Source: CAKUIA01 sp044433115
GTDB taxonomy: Bacteria > Verrucomicrobiota > Verrucomicrobiia > Opitutales > Intestinicryptomonadaceae
DNA: 56,245 nt
NCBI GenBank assembly: GCA_044433115.1
Contig: JAWXTY010000009.1
Location: 1-56,245, forward strand
Reading direction: 5' to 3'
The notes beneath the pieces are model-generated. The model was not told the origin of the DNA, did no database searches, and worked only from the letters and a program-made list of their open reading frames with translations. Shown here piece after piece: positions 41,781 to 52,506 of the stretch (the first letter of the stretch is position 1; each line of letters begins with the position of its first letter). A program made the translations under genes and the position numbers.

Positions 41781-43031
41781 ATGAAAAAAGTAGAATTAAT
41801 GGCACCTGCTGGAGACCCAATTTGTCTTTCGGCAGCTATAAAAGCAGGGGCAGACGCTGTGTACTTGGGCGTAAAGGGTACAAATATGAGAGCTGGGGCA
41901 AAGAACTTTTCCTTGCCTGAATTGAGAAGTGCTTGCAAGCTTGCAAAGAAAAATGGAGTGCGTGTATATTTGACGCTAAATACTATATACTACGAGGACG
42001 AGCTAGTTAATGTAGAAAAGCTAATATTGAAAGCGTCGAAAGCTGGAGTAGATGCTTTTATTGCTTGGGATAATGCAATTTTATCTATATTAAAAAAGCA
42101 CAATTTAGAAGCTCACTTATCAACTCAAGCGAGCGTATCTAACTCTGACGCAATTATAGCATATCACAAAAACTTCAATATAGATAGATTTGTCTTGGCT
42201 CGTGAGTGTACTATAGAGCATATGAAAAAGATGCGTCGTAACCTCACAAAAAAGCTTGGAAAAAAAGAGGCAGATAAGATTGATATAGAAATTTTCGCCC
42301 ACGGAGCTATGTGTATATCTATAAGTGGCAGGTGCTTTTTATCTGAATTTTCTTGTGGAAAGAGTGCAAATAGAGGCGAGTGCTTGCAACCTTGTAGGAG
42401 GCAGTATAAGATTATAGACACTAGCGACAATGCCGACATTGAATACGAAATGGGTACAGATTATATACTTAGCCCTAAGGATTTGTGTACACTTCCTTTC
42501 TTGGAGCAACTTTTGGATATGAAGGTTAATTCGCTTAAAATCGAAGGCAGAAACAGAAACCCTGAGTTTGTATATAATACAGTAAAGGCTTATAGGACTC
42601 TAATTGACGCTTATTATGACAAGATGCCAGAAAGCGAATTTGAGGCTTTGAAAAAAGCTGAGATGGAAAAGTTGCACTTGGTGTTTAATAGAGGATTTTC
42701 TGAAGGCTTCTTTATGGGTAGACCTATGAAGGATTGGCACACTAAGAGTGCTGGAAATGTATCTCCTCAAAAGAAGCTTTTGTTGGGTAGAGTGAGGAAT
42801 TTCTTCCCTAAAATTTGTGTAGCTGAAGTTGTGGTCGAAAGTGGCTCATTAAAGATAGGCGACACAGTGCAAATCGAGGGCAATGCAACAGGTATGCAAA
42901 CTTTCCAAGTAGAGCAAATGCAAAGGGAGTTTGTAGAAATAACTTCTGCAAAAAAGGGCGACAAAATTGCTCTAAAATGCCCAGTGAGATTAAGAAAGTC
43001 AGATAGGGTGTATATATTTAGGAAAATCTAA
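41781..43031 (+). CDS. U32-family peptidase/tRNA hydroxylation-type protein
   Basis: 416 residues. The N-terminus ELMAPAGDPICLSAAIKAGADAVYLG and the signature CISISGRCFLSEF with cysteines in GKSANRGECLQPCRRQY define the U32 family. U32 members include collagenase-like peptidases and TrhP/YegQ-type proteins of tRNA 5-hydroxyuridine synthesis; the four conserved cysteines favour the latter iron-sulfur type, but I cannot separate them surely. It forms an operon with the M3 peptidase. Confidence 0.85.
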   Translation: MKKVELMAPAGDPICLSAAIKAGADAVYLGVKGTNMRAGAKNFSLPELRSACKLAKKNGVRVYLTLNTIYYEDELVNVEKLILKASKAGVDAFIAWDNAILSILKKHNLEAHLSTQASVSNSDAIIAYHKNFNIDRFVLARECTIEHMKKMRRNLTKKLGKKEADKIDIEIFAHGAMCISISGRCFLSEFSCGKSANRGECLQPCRRQYKIIDTSDNADIEYEMGTDYILSPKDLCTLPFLEQLLDMKVNSLKIEGRNRNPEFVYNTVKAYRTLIDAYYDKMPESEFEALKKAEMEKLHLVFNRGFSEGFFMGRPMKDWHTKSAGNVSPQKKLLLGRVRNFFPKICVAEVVVESGSLKIGDTVQIEGNATGMQTFQVEQMQREFVEITSAKKGDKIALKCPVRLRKSDRVYIFRKI

Positions 43032-43087
43032 TCTATATTTTAATTGACCTATTGAAATAAATTGCCCACTATATGAAATAATATATT

Positions 43088-43675
43088 ATGAACCTAAATA
43101 AATTTAAATTATACATAGCTTTAATTCCAGCATTATCTCTATTTGCCTGCGTGCCAGATAGAAGTCAAATGATAGAAGAAAGAAAGCCAGCTAAGGTAGA
43201 AGCTACAGAAGAAATCACAGATACTTTGGGGGCAGACCTCGACTCTGCTACAATCTCTTATTGCAAATTCAATTATCTAAACAAGCACCAAGCGACTCAT
43301 ATTGGAGATAGGCTCTTAGGACAAGAATATACTGAAGGCTACCTAACTATTAGAAGTCAAGACAAGGCTCGTGCTGGTATGTATTGTTATGTGATGCTTT
43401 CTGGCGTTTCTCAAATTGCTAAAGATTGCGTAATTGAACTTAGCATAGATACTTCTGACAAGGCAAAGGTTAAGACTTATAAATTTGTAGTACCTCAAAG
43501 CGAAAGCGTATTTAGAGAGATTAAATTAGGCTTAACTGGCTCTGACTGGAAAGACCCTGAAGCTAATGTAAACGCTTGGAAGATTGTGATTAAATCACCT
43601 GAAGGCAAAGTTCTTGCCCAAAAGCGTTCTTGGTTGTGGTCTATAAAAGAAGAGCGAGACTCTAGCGTATTTTAA
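43088..43675 (+). CDS. Hypothetical lipoprotein
   Basis: A lipoprotein signal peptide ends LSLFAC with Cys21 as the expected lipidated residue. The remaining ~170 residues look beta-rich (EGYLTIRSQDKARAGMYCYV). No family is recognised with confidence. It lies between the peptidase pair and the DNA glycosylase, with 17 bases to the next gene. Confidence 0.65.
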   Translation: MNLNKFKLYIALIPALSLFACVPDRSQMIEERKPAKVEATEEITDTLGADLDSATISYCKFNYLNKHQATHIGDRLLGQEYTEGYLTIRSQDKARAGMYCYVMLSGVSQIAKDCVIELSIDTSDKAKVKTYKFVVPQSESVFREIKLGLTGSDWKDPEANVNAWKIVIKSPEGKVLAQKRSWLWSIKEERDSSVF

Positions 43676-43692
43676 GCTTCAAGGAGTGTAAG

Positions 43693-44544
43693 ATGGCTGT
43701 AAAGTGGTCTCAAAAGAAAGAGCTAGAGGGGATTTCCTTTAGCTATGAGGACTTTAAGGAGACTATAGATGGAGGGCAAAGCTTTTCTTGGTATGCAGAT
43801 GGGAAAAGTGCTTATGTGGGTATATTTGCAAAAAATATCGCAAGGCTTTCGCTTAGTGGGGATAAATTATTCTACCAAGAGCCAAGTGCTTATAAAAACA
43901 AGGAGCTTGAAAGAAATCTATTAAATTACTTAGATGCCCAAAGTGATTACGCAAAGATACGCCAAGACTTATACGCTTTAAAGGACTCTACTTTAAGCTC
44001 TCAACTAGACAAACGCCCTAACCTTCGCATACTCAGACAACCAATTAATGAGTGCATAATGGGCTTTATTTGTAGCTCATCAAAACGCATAATTCAAATT
44101 AAGCAATGCGTAAATCTCCTGAGGCAAAAATTTGGTATAGAGCTTCTTGAGGGATTTTATAGCCTTGATAGTTTTGATAAAATTGCCAAGGCAAGCCTAG
44201 ATGATTTACTTGAGTGTAAGCTTGGCTTTAGGGCAAAATATCTAAAAAATACTGCACAAAAAATCATTGCAGATGGCTTTGATACCCAAGAACTTTTGAC
44301 TATGAGCTATGTTGAAGCAAAGGCTTATTTGTGTAGCCTAAGTGGAATAGGCGAAAAGGTTGCAGATTGTATTTTGCTATTTTCTGCAAATAAAACAAAT
44401 GCCTTTCCTGTTGATACTTGGATAATTAAGTCGATGAAGAACTTATATAATATAGAAAAACCTAGCGATATTCGTGCCTATGCCAAGGATAATTTTGGCG
44501 ATTATGCTGGATACGCCCAACAAATACTCTTTGCAAATGTCTAA
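43693..44544 (+). CDS. ogg: 8-oxoguanine DNA glycosylase (OGG1-like)
   Basis: The N-terminal OGG domain contains DGGQSFSWY. The helix-hairpin-helix SLSGIGEKVADCILLF carries the catalytic lysine (Lys222), followed by FPVDTWI with the conserved Asp241. It removes 8-oxoguanine opposite C and can nick the strand. A good AAGGAG ribosome binding site precedes it. Its last 8 bases overlap the start of uvrB, so base- and nucleotide-excision repair genes are coupled here. Confidence 0.88.
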   Translation: MAVKWSQKKELEGISFSYEDFKETIDGGQSFSWYADGKSAYVGIFAKNIARLSLSGDKLFYQEPSAYKNKELERNLLNYLDAQSDYAKIRQDLYALKDSTLSSQLDKRPNLRILRQPINECIMGFICSSSKRIIQIKQCVNLLRQKFGIELLEGFYSLDSFDKIAKASLDDLLECKLGFRAKYLKNTAQKIIADGFDTQELLTMSYVEAKAYLCSLSGIGEKVADCILLFSANKTNAFPVDTWIIKSMKNLYNIEKPSDIRAYAKDNFGDYAGYAQQILFANV

Positions 44545-46495
44545 TATCTTCAAATTAAATTCAAAATATAAACCTGCAGGCGACCAAGGCAAAGCTATAG
44601 ATACACTAACAAATAGCCTTGAAGCTGGCAATAAATATTCTACGCTCTTGGGGGTAACGGGGTCTGGAAAGACATTTACGATGGCAAATATCATAGCAAA
44701 TTCAAATCGCCCTGCTATAATAATTTCTCATAATAAAACATTGGCAGCCCAGCTATATTCTGAATTTAAGGAGTTTTTCCCAGACAATGCTGTGGAATAT
44801 TTTGTAAGTTACTACGATTATTATCAGCCCGAAGCCTACATACCTCAAACAGATACTTATATAGAAAAGGACTCTGCGATAAATGACGAGATTGAAAAGC
44901 TTAGAATATCTACAGCAAGCTCGCTAGTTAGTCGACGTGATGTAGTTGTAATAGCCAGCGTATCTTGCATATACGGCTTAGGCTCGCCTGAGGACTTCAA
45001 GAAGATGATGATACCTCTACGCAAGGGGCTTAAACTAAATAGGAATACGCTTTTAGAGACTCTTGTTTCGATAAATTACTTGCGTAATGACACTGTAGTC
45101 GAGCAAGGAAATTTTAGGGTTCGAGGCGATGTAGTCGACATATTTCCAGCTTATTTAGACTCTGTTTTAAGAGTGGAATTTTTTGGTAGCGAAATAGATA
45201 GCCTAAAGGTTATAGACCCCCTAACTCAAGCTACAAAAACTAAGCTTGATGGCTTTGATTTATATCCTGCTACAGCCTTTGTTACCCCTATGGAAAATAT
45301 AGAGCGAGCTGTTCCAAAGATTAGACAAGAGATGTTCGAGCAAGTTAATTTCTTTGAAAAGCAAGGCAAACTTATCGAAGCTCAACGTATAAAAATGCGT
45401 ACAGAACAAGATATGGACATACTTTTAGAGACAGGCGTTTGCTCTGGTATAGAAAATTATTCTATGCACATTGGAAACAGAAAAAAAGGCTCTCGCCCTT
45501 GGTGCCTACTCGACTTTATGCCCCAAGACTCCATTTTATTCTTAGACGAAAGCCACGTAACTACCCCACAGATAAGGGCTTCCTATCTTGGCGATAGGGC
45601 AAGGAAAGAAAAGTTAGTAGACTTTGGATTTAGGCTGCCATCTGCAATGGATAACAGACCTTTGACTTTCGATGAATTTTCAGAACTAACTGGACAAACG
45701 ATATTTGTATCAGCTACCCCTGCTGACTTTGAGATAGGAAATAGCCCAGTTATTGCTGAACAAGTCATACGCCCTACAGGCTTGCTAGACCCTGAAATAA
45801 TTATACGCCCTATCAAAAACCAAGTCGAAGATTGTGCAAATATGATTAGGCAATACGCAAAGCGTAAAGAGCGAGTATTTGTAACTACACTCACAAAGAA
45901 GATGAGTGAGGAAATCTCAGAATATCTCAGGCAAATTGGGATAAAGGTGGAATATCTTCACTCAGATATAGATACGCTCGAGCGTGTGGAAATTTTAAGA
46001 AAACTTAGATTAGGCGAATTTGATGCCCTTGTTGGCGTAAATCTACTTAGAGAAGGCTTGGATATTCCAGAAGTTGCCTTAGTTTGTATCTTAGATGCCG
46101 ACAAAGAAGGATTTTTAAGAAGTGCCACAAGTATAATTCAAACTGCAGGCAGAGCAGCCAGACACAAAGAAGGCAAAGTCGTCCTTTATGCAGACACTAT
46201 AACAAAGTCTATAAGAACAGCCATCGACGTTTGTGGCAGAAGAAGAACTATACAAAAAGAGCATAACGAAAAGTTTGGAATTACACCTCAAAGCACTGTA
46301 AGAAAAATCGAAAGCTCGCTAGTTCTAAAGAAAAACAAAAAGGATAAGGATAAAGACTTTGCAGAACTTAGCGACAAAGACTCCCTCATCGAAGAGCTTA
46401 AAAAAGATATGCTAGAAGCTGCAAAAGAACTAAAATTCGAAAAAGCCGCCCTCATTCGAGACCAAATCAAAATGCTCAAAAAAGCCAAAAAATAA
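44537..46495 (+). CDS. uvrB: Excinuclease ABC subunit B
   Basis: 652 residues from ATG 44537, the start that gives the normal N-terminus (MSNIFKLNSKYKPAGDQGKA); the open frame upstream belongs to ogg in another frame. Walker A GVTGSGKTFTM, the damage-verifying beta-hairpin region YYDYYQPEAYIPQTDTYIEK, DESHVTTPQ and the C-terminal UVR motif FEKAALIRDQIKMLKK are present. UvrB verifies DNA damage for UvrC in nucleotide excision repair. Confidence 0.96.
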   Translation: MSNIFKLNSKYKPAGDQGKAIDTLTNSLEAGNKYSTLLGVTGSGKTFTMANIIANSNRPAIIISHNKTLAAQLYSEFKEFFPDNAVEYFVSYYDYYQPEAYIPQTDTYIEKDSAINDEIEKLRISTASSLVSRRDVVVIASVSCIYGLGSPEDFKKMMIPLRKGLKLNRNTLLETLVSINYLRNDTVVEQGNFRVRGDVVDIFPAYLDSVLRVEFFGSEIDSLKVIDPLTQATKTKLDGFDLYPATAFVTPMENIERAVPKIRQEMFEQVNFFEKQGKLIEAQRIKMRTEQDMDILLETGVCSGIENYSMHIGNRKKGSRPWCLLDFMPQDSILFLDESHVTTPQIRASYLGDRARKEKLVDFGFRLPSAMDNRPLTFDEFSELTGQTIFVSATPADFEIGNSPVIAEQVIRPTGLLDPEIIIRPIKNQVEDCANMIRQYAKRKERVFVTTLTKKMSEEISEYLRQIGIKVEYLHSDIDTLERVEILRKLRLGEFDALVGVNLLREGLDIPEVALVCILDADKEGFLRSATSIIQTAGRAARHKEGKVVLYADTITKSIRTAIDVCGRRRTIQKEHNEKFGITPQSTVRKIESSLVLKKNKKDKDKDFAELSDKDSLIEELKKDMLEAAKELKFEKAALIRDQIKMLKKAKK

Positions 46496-46531
46496 AGCCT
46501 TTACATATAAGTAAAATTACTTATTGTAATT

Positions 46532-47174
46532 ATGTGTGAAGAAATTTATATTAATTACAGCTTGTCTTATCAAAGTGGAAAGACCCATTTTGGAGGTAGG
46601 GAAAATTCGCCAATTATTGTAAGGTCAGCATTTAATATACACGATGGAAGCACAAACAAAGAAGACAAAAATGCAAGCGTTCGAGACTATGCTTACGCCG
46701 AGCAAAATTGGCATAATTACTACGCTCACGTCAGAACTCTCAGATACAAAGACTACTCCTACACTATCAACGCATACCCCAAGCAAGAACTGATGAGTAG
46801 CAACGATATAGTATTGGCAGACAGCCACCAAAGCTTGTTGAAATTCAAAAATAGTAGGGGCAAACTAAACCCTATGCAAGCAGACGTATTTGCAAATCCA
46901 AGAGCAAGAGCAAGAATTTTATATACTATCAAAAGACAAAGACCAAGTCTACAACGAAATCAACAACCCAGAATACAAAGAAGTCATCGCCAAAATGAGG
47001 CAAACTATGCAAGAGTGGCAAGAGCTTAGAGGCGATAGCACCCCAGAAAATCACTCCAAAGACAAATCCGACAGAAACACCTTTAAAGACATCAGAAGCA
47101 ACTTCTACGGCGAAACCGCAGGCGAAACCCACGACGCCCAACACATAAACACCCCAGCCAAAATCAAAGACTAA
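46532..47174 (+). pseudogene. Sulfatase C-terminal remnant, frameshifted
   Basis: Reading starts MCEEIYINYSLSY and runs to QADVFANPRARAR. In the next frame, from about 46905, EQEFYILSKDKDQVYNEINN, then PEYKEVIAKMRQTMQEWQEL follows. Together these match the C-terminus of family S1 sulfatases (RNWHDY-like block AEQNWHNYYAHVRTLRYKDY, NAYPKQEL, then EFYxLxKDxDQVxNxxxNPEY). The catalytic N-terminal domain with the CxPSR formylglycine motif is absent. A one-base indel lies in a CAAGAG-repeat zone at 46899-46918. It is a relic of a gene for desulfating glycans. Confidence 0.75.
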
Positions 47175-47201
47175 AGATTGAGAGTAAATAATTTTTCCCC
47201 A

Positions 47202-47238
47202 AAAAAAGGAAGCAGTTCATTCAAAGCTGCTTCCTTTT
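47202..47238 (-). terminator. Intrinsic terminator of gdhA
   Basis: AAAGGAAGCAG (47206-47216) pairs with CTGCTTCCTTT (47228-47238). Seven Ts follow on the minus strand, and the plus-strand side has a shorter T run. Confidence 0.9.
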
Positions 47239-47264
47239 ATATTGTAAACTTTAATTACAGAGAA

Positions 47265-48608
<1,344 letters not shown>

Positions 48609-48741
48609 ATTTATTTTATTTTTTTATATTAGATTAAGATTGTGATTTATTTCTAAAAATACTTTATTGCTTATCTTTAAAAATCACATAGATTATGTTA
48701 CTGAGTATTTCAAAAAAAATTAGAGCTGTCAAGGACTTATA

Positions 48742-48843
48742 ACAAATTTGTAATATTTTTTAGGTTTTTCGACAAAATTGTCGCAAAATCTAAATATTTA
48801 ATAAATTTTTACGTCAAAACAAGCCATTTAACGACAAAATTGT
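48742..48843. promoter_or_regulatory. Three palindromic sites between gdhA and the SMP-30 gene
   Basis: ACAAATTTGT (48742-48751), CGACAAAATTGTCG (48770-48783) and CGACAAAATTGT (48832-48843) share an ACAAAATTTGT-like core. Their centres are about 30 and 61 bases apart, close to whole helical turns. They fit operators for a dimeric regulator of gdhA or its neighbour. The regulator is not in the window. Confidence 0.5.
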
Positions 48844-48905
48844 AAGATTTTTCAGCAAATATATTATACTTGACTTAGGCTAGTATCAATTATACACTAA
48901 GTACT

Positions 48906-49763
48906 ATGAATAAAAAAAACTTACTTTTAATACTTGCATCTATATCAATATGCACACCTGCCCTTGCTTTAAACTTCGATAAAGAAGCTGAACAAATCGC
49001 AACTGGCTTTAAATTTGTAGAAGGACCTCTTTACTTAAAATCAGAAAATGCCTTGATATTTTCAGACATTCCTGCAAGCAAAATATACAAAGTAGACCAA
49101 GCCAACAATAAAGAAGTCTATATAGATAATAGCCAAAACTCAAATGGCATTGCTATAGATAAAGATGGGAAGCTCTACGCCTGCCACAAAAGAAGCCTAA
49201 GTCATATAGACAAAGACAAAAAAATCAACACTATTGCAACTGAGTTTGATGGCAAAAAACTAAACGCCCCTAATGACCTTACAATAAAAAGCAATGGCGA
49301 CATATATTTCACTGACCCCAATTATGGGCTTAAAGGCGACGCTCAAGAGCTAAAATTTCAAGGTATATTTAGAATATCAAAAGACAGTGGCGAACTTACA
49401 TTGCTAAACAAAGACTTAGTAAAACCTAATGGAATAACATTTTCGCCAGACGAGAAAATATTGTATGTAGCTGATCACGGAGCTGACAAAATTTATTCAT
49501 TCAAACTAAAGGAAGATGGCACACTCGAAAGCCCAGTTCTATTTAAAGCCAATGTTAAAAAGCCAGATGGAATGAAAGTAGACCAAAAAGGAAATCTATT
49601 TTGTGCCACACGCACAGGGGTAGTAGTTTTCGACGCATCAGGCAAGGAGCTAGGCAACATAAAAGTGTCAGCTTTCCCATCAAACTGTGCCTTTAGCTCA
49701 GACTACAAAACCCTCTACATAACAGCCCAAAAAAGCATATACAAATTCAACATCGAAGAATAA
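48906..49763 (+). CDS. Secreted SMP-30/gluconolactonase-like protein
   Basis: A signal peptide (MNKKNLLLILASISICTPAL) precedes a six-bladed propeller of the SMP-30/LRE type: GFKFVEGPLYL, NSNGIAIDKDGKLYACH, NAPNDLTIKSNGDIYFTD, KPNGITFSPDEKILYVAD and KPDGMKVDQKGNLFC. The glutamate, asparagine and aspartate metal ligands appear at the expected blades. A sugar-lactone hydrolase in the periplasm is likely. Convergent with the pentapeptide-repeat gene, 8 bases apart. Confidence 0.85.
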   Translation: MNKKNLLLILASISICTPALALNFDKEAEQIATGFKFVEGPLYLKSENALIFSDIPASKIYKVDQANNKEVYIDNSQNSNGIAIDKDGKLYACHKRSLSHIDKDKKINTIATEFDGKKLNAPNDLTIKSNGDIYFTDPNYGLKGDAQELKFQGIFRISKDSGELTLLNKDLVKPNGITFSPDEKILYVADHGADKIYSFKLKEDGTLESPVLFKANVKKPDGMKVDQKGNLFCATRTGVVVFDASGKELGNIKVSAFPSNCAFSSDYKTLYITAQKSIYKFNIEE

Positions 49764-49771
49764 ACCAAGGT

Positions 49772-52153
49772 TTACTTTCGCTCTGGAGGGAGTTTTAATA
49801 TTGGCAAAATTTCTAATATTAAAAACTTTCCCTCTATATAAAATTTAAAATCCTTATAGGCATAAGGAGGGTAATTTGCTAATTGCGAGTCCAACTCAAG
49901 GCACTTAGGGTTTGTCCTTGCTAAAAGTGGCTCTATGTCTAATTTTGCACCTTCTTCAAATTCTATTATCTTAAATTTAGTGCCAGCTTGCCTAGATTTT
50001 TTGTCTATAGTAACTATCATACGTCCCCTATCTTTAAAGAAAAATCTGGAATTTGCCTTCATAAATATCTTAGCCTCTTCCTCTGCCTTTAAGTCTAAAC
50101 GCAAAACAGAAGTAGCACTAATTACAAGCATCGAATTTTCTTCTAAAACTACTTTTGCATTGTTAACTATATGTAAACTAAGGTTTATTATAGTTTCCTT
50201 TGCTGCTACTTTTGCATCAATAAGCTTAGAGTCAGTTGGGTGTTTAACTGTTGTAATTTTCAAAACACGAGGCACATAAGACTTAGAGCCAACTAAAGTG
50301 CCATCTGGCAAAATAGATTTTTCTATAAAGGCTTTAGACAAATCAAGATCTAAACAAGTCCTTAAGTCGCAAGCCCTAAAGCAAGCATTCTTTAAATTTG
50401 CCTCTTCAAACTCAACATTTCTTAAGGTACAATCTAAAAACTTAGCATCAGTTAAATTTGCCTCTTCAAAACAAATATCAATTAAAGTCATATCTCTAAA
50501 AGAAATTTTTTCGAGATGGGAATAAAAGAAAGATACTTTCTTTAAGCATTTCTTCCTAAAATCAACTGTGTCATCTAATTGATTTTCAGACACAAAAAGA
50601 TTACTAAAATCTGCATTCTCTATAGTTGCACCAGAAAAGTCTGCTTTTTCTATATTTGCATCGCAAAAGCTTGCATTATCAAGTAATGAGCCACTAAAAT
50701 CTGCACCCCTTAAGTTTGCAGAAATAAAACTTGCATTAAAAAGATTGCAAGAAGAAAAATCTTGTGCAGCCAAATCTTGGAAATTTCCATAATACTCTTT
50801 TAAATCTCTCAATTGCGAAGGTTTTTCTTCAATTTTAATCGCAGAATCATTTAAAACTGCGTCTATTGCTTCTTGCACATACTTATTTCTCGTTTCTATT
50901 GCAAAAAGAATATCTTTATCGATAAATTTCTTTAGCATAGGACGCTTATCGAGTATAGAAGAAATATCAGAAGGCGTAATTTTATCCCAATTCGCATACT
51001 CAGCAAATTCGGGGCGAGCCTTTAAAACAACACTCCAATTTGTAGAATTTAATTTATTCCAATCGCAATGCTTTGCATACTTAGGACTGTCTGTCAATAA
51101 AAACTGCCAAGCGAAGCCATCGAAATTTTCCCACTTTATAAGATTAGCAATTTCAGGATTTCCCTTAAGTATACAAACACAATCCCTACCCTCTATAATT
51201 TCCCAATTTGCAAATTTTGCCAACTGAGGGTTTTCCGACAAAACACCACACCAATTACTACTATCAAAATCAGAATAATCCAAAAAATCTATCAATTCTG
51301 GAAATTTACCCAACAAAAAAGAACGCTCCATTGGCACTAAATTATTATAAACAAACTTATCAGCAAAGCCCCTAAATCTTTTAACAAACCTCGATTGATA
51401 CTCATAATGAAAAGCTTCTATATCCATTTTATACGCCATTTCTGGATATTGTAACATTATATCTATAAATATCTTATCATTGCCAAGATTGGTATAAAAC
51501 TTAGACCTACTATTTGTATCATAAACATTTAAAGGCGACTCTACTAAATGATTATATAAATTGCGATAAATAGGATTTCTAAAGAAATCAAAATCATCTC
51601 TATTAGTGTGAATACTAGGGTCGTACTTTAACCAAGGTCTATGACTATAATCAACTTGAAAGAAAAAATCCGAGATTAAAAGCGACTTATTTGCAAGCAT
51701 ATTTAACCAACCATAGCCCACAACTTCCTTGTCTAAATCGAACTCATCTGCCAAGTCAGGATAATATATTAGAATTACAGAAATATCTCGTGCTGTATAT
51801 TTTGGTCTAAAGCCATTTTCCTTTTTATATTCTAAAAATTTCTTATGAAAATACTCAAAGTCGCCAGCTGTCCACTTGTCTATAGTAGATGATTTAAAAA
51901 GTAGTGGATACTTTACAACCCAATCAATTTGTTGTTCTATAGGTATTCTTTCCAAGAGATACTTTTTTATGCGATTATTCTTATTATCTCGCATAAAAGT
52001 ATGCCAAAGCCTATTTGTAAACTTAGAAAAATCTATATATTCAAAAGAAAAAAATTCAAATTTAAAAAAATTTTCGATTTGAGCCTCAATAAACGCCTCG
52101 TAACTATAAAATTTATCACTAAAAAATTCTTCTAAGTTTTTCATAAATTGCAA
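49772..52153 (-). CDS. Large repeat protein: W-x3-L-x3-P helical repeats, then pentapeptide repeats
   Basis: 793 residues. The N-terminal half has 24-residue repeats of the type W-x3-L-x3-P-x2-A-x4-W (clearest near residues 299-415, for example WQFLLTDSPKYAKHCDW). A pentapeptide-repeat stretch with A(D/N)F/L units follows (FNASFISANLRGADFSGS, about 475-600), then a beta-rich C-terminal domain. No signal peptide. Such repeat mixes suggest protein-protein contact. I recall W..P repeats from gut Lentisphaerota and related bacteria, but this is memory, not a search. Function unknown. Confidence 0.7.
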   Translation of the reverse strand: MQFMKNLEEFFSDKFYSYEAFIEAQIENFFKFEFFSFEYIDFSKFTNRLWHTFMRDNKNNRIKKYLLERIPIEQQIDWVVKYPLLFKSSTIDKWTAGDFEYFHKKFLEYKKENGFRPKYTARDISVILIYYPDLADEFDLDKEVVGYGWLNMLANKSLLISDFFFQVDYSHRPWLKYDPSIHTNRDDFDFFRNPIYRNLYNHLVESPLNVYDTNSRSKFYTNLGNDKIFIDIMLQYPEMAYKMDIEAFHYEYQSRFVKRFRGFADKFVYNNLVPMERSFLLGKFPELIDFLDYSDFDSSNWCGVLSENPQLAKFANWEIIEGRDCVCILKGNPEIANLIKWENFDGFAWQFLLTDSPKYAKHCDWNKLNSTNWSVVLKARPEFAEYANWDKITPSDISSILDKRPMLKKFIDKDILFAIETRNKYVQEAIDAVLNDSAIKIEEKPSQLRDLKEYYGNFQDLAAQDFSSCNLFNASFISANLRGADFSGSLLDNASFCDANIEKADFSGATIENADFSNLFVSENQLDDTVDFRKKCLKKVSFFYSHLEKISFRDMTLIDICFEEANLTDAKFLDCTLRNVEFEEANLKNACFRACDLRTCLDLDLSKAFIEKSILPDGTLVGSKSYVPRVLKITTVKHPTDSKLIDAKVAAKETIINLSLHIVNNAKVVLEENSMLVISATSVLRLDLKAEEEAKIFMKANSRFFFKDRGRMIVTIDKKSRQAGTKFKIIEFEEGAKLDIEPLLARTNPKCLELDSQLANYPPYAYKDFKFYIEGKFLILEILPILKLPPERK

Positions 52154-52160
52154 TTAAAGT

Positions 52161-52226
52161 AAAATAGGCAAAAAAGAGCAAGTATATTTTATATTAGCAA
52201 TTAATTATTTTTTGAAGGATTTTTAG
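52161..52226. repeat. Copy C, broken and rearranged, of the long-hairpin repeat family
   Basis: AAAATAGGCAAAAAAGAG (right-arm sequence, 52161-52178) comes before ATTAGCAATTAATTATTTTT (left-arm sequence, 52193-52212) and GGATTTTTAG. The order is reversed relative to complete copies, and the ends and centre are missing. It lies 8 bases upstream of the pentapeptide-repeat gene. Confidence 0.6.
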
Positions 52227-52266
52227 TACTTGTTGGGTATTGTGCGATAAGTGAGCGTAATACTAT

Positions 52267-52506
52267 TTGCTTGGGGATATTAAGTGGTACAAAAATAGCT
52301 CAAATGAGACTATTTTGAGCCACTTAGGCAAGGATATAATTACAAGCAGAGCTATTCACTTGTGGGGCGACTACCCTTATTTGTATGGGCAAGGCACTAT
52401 AAATGAAAAGGACGTTTTCTTTGCTTATAACTTAGATACAAAAGAACTTAAGGCAAAGGAAAGGCTCAGACTGCTGACAAAATCCAAAATCGCTAATTGG
52501 GCGTGA
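52267..52506 (+). pseudogene. Orphan coding-like frame ending in a dispersed repeat
   Basis: A 79-codon frame with a TTG start, no ribosome binding site, and a stop just upstream (GCGTAATAC). It reads LGDIKWYKNSSNETILSHL and GDYPYLYGQGTINEKDVFF, clearly protein-like. Its last codons and stop lie in the repeat at 52498. It is probably the tail of a lost gene. Family not recognised. Confidence 0.4.

Noticed and set aside
49935..50525. Plus-strand frames within the pentapeptide-repeat gene
   Set aside because: Ser/Phe/Ala-rich antisense shadows of the repeat units.
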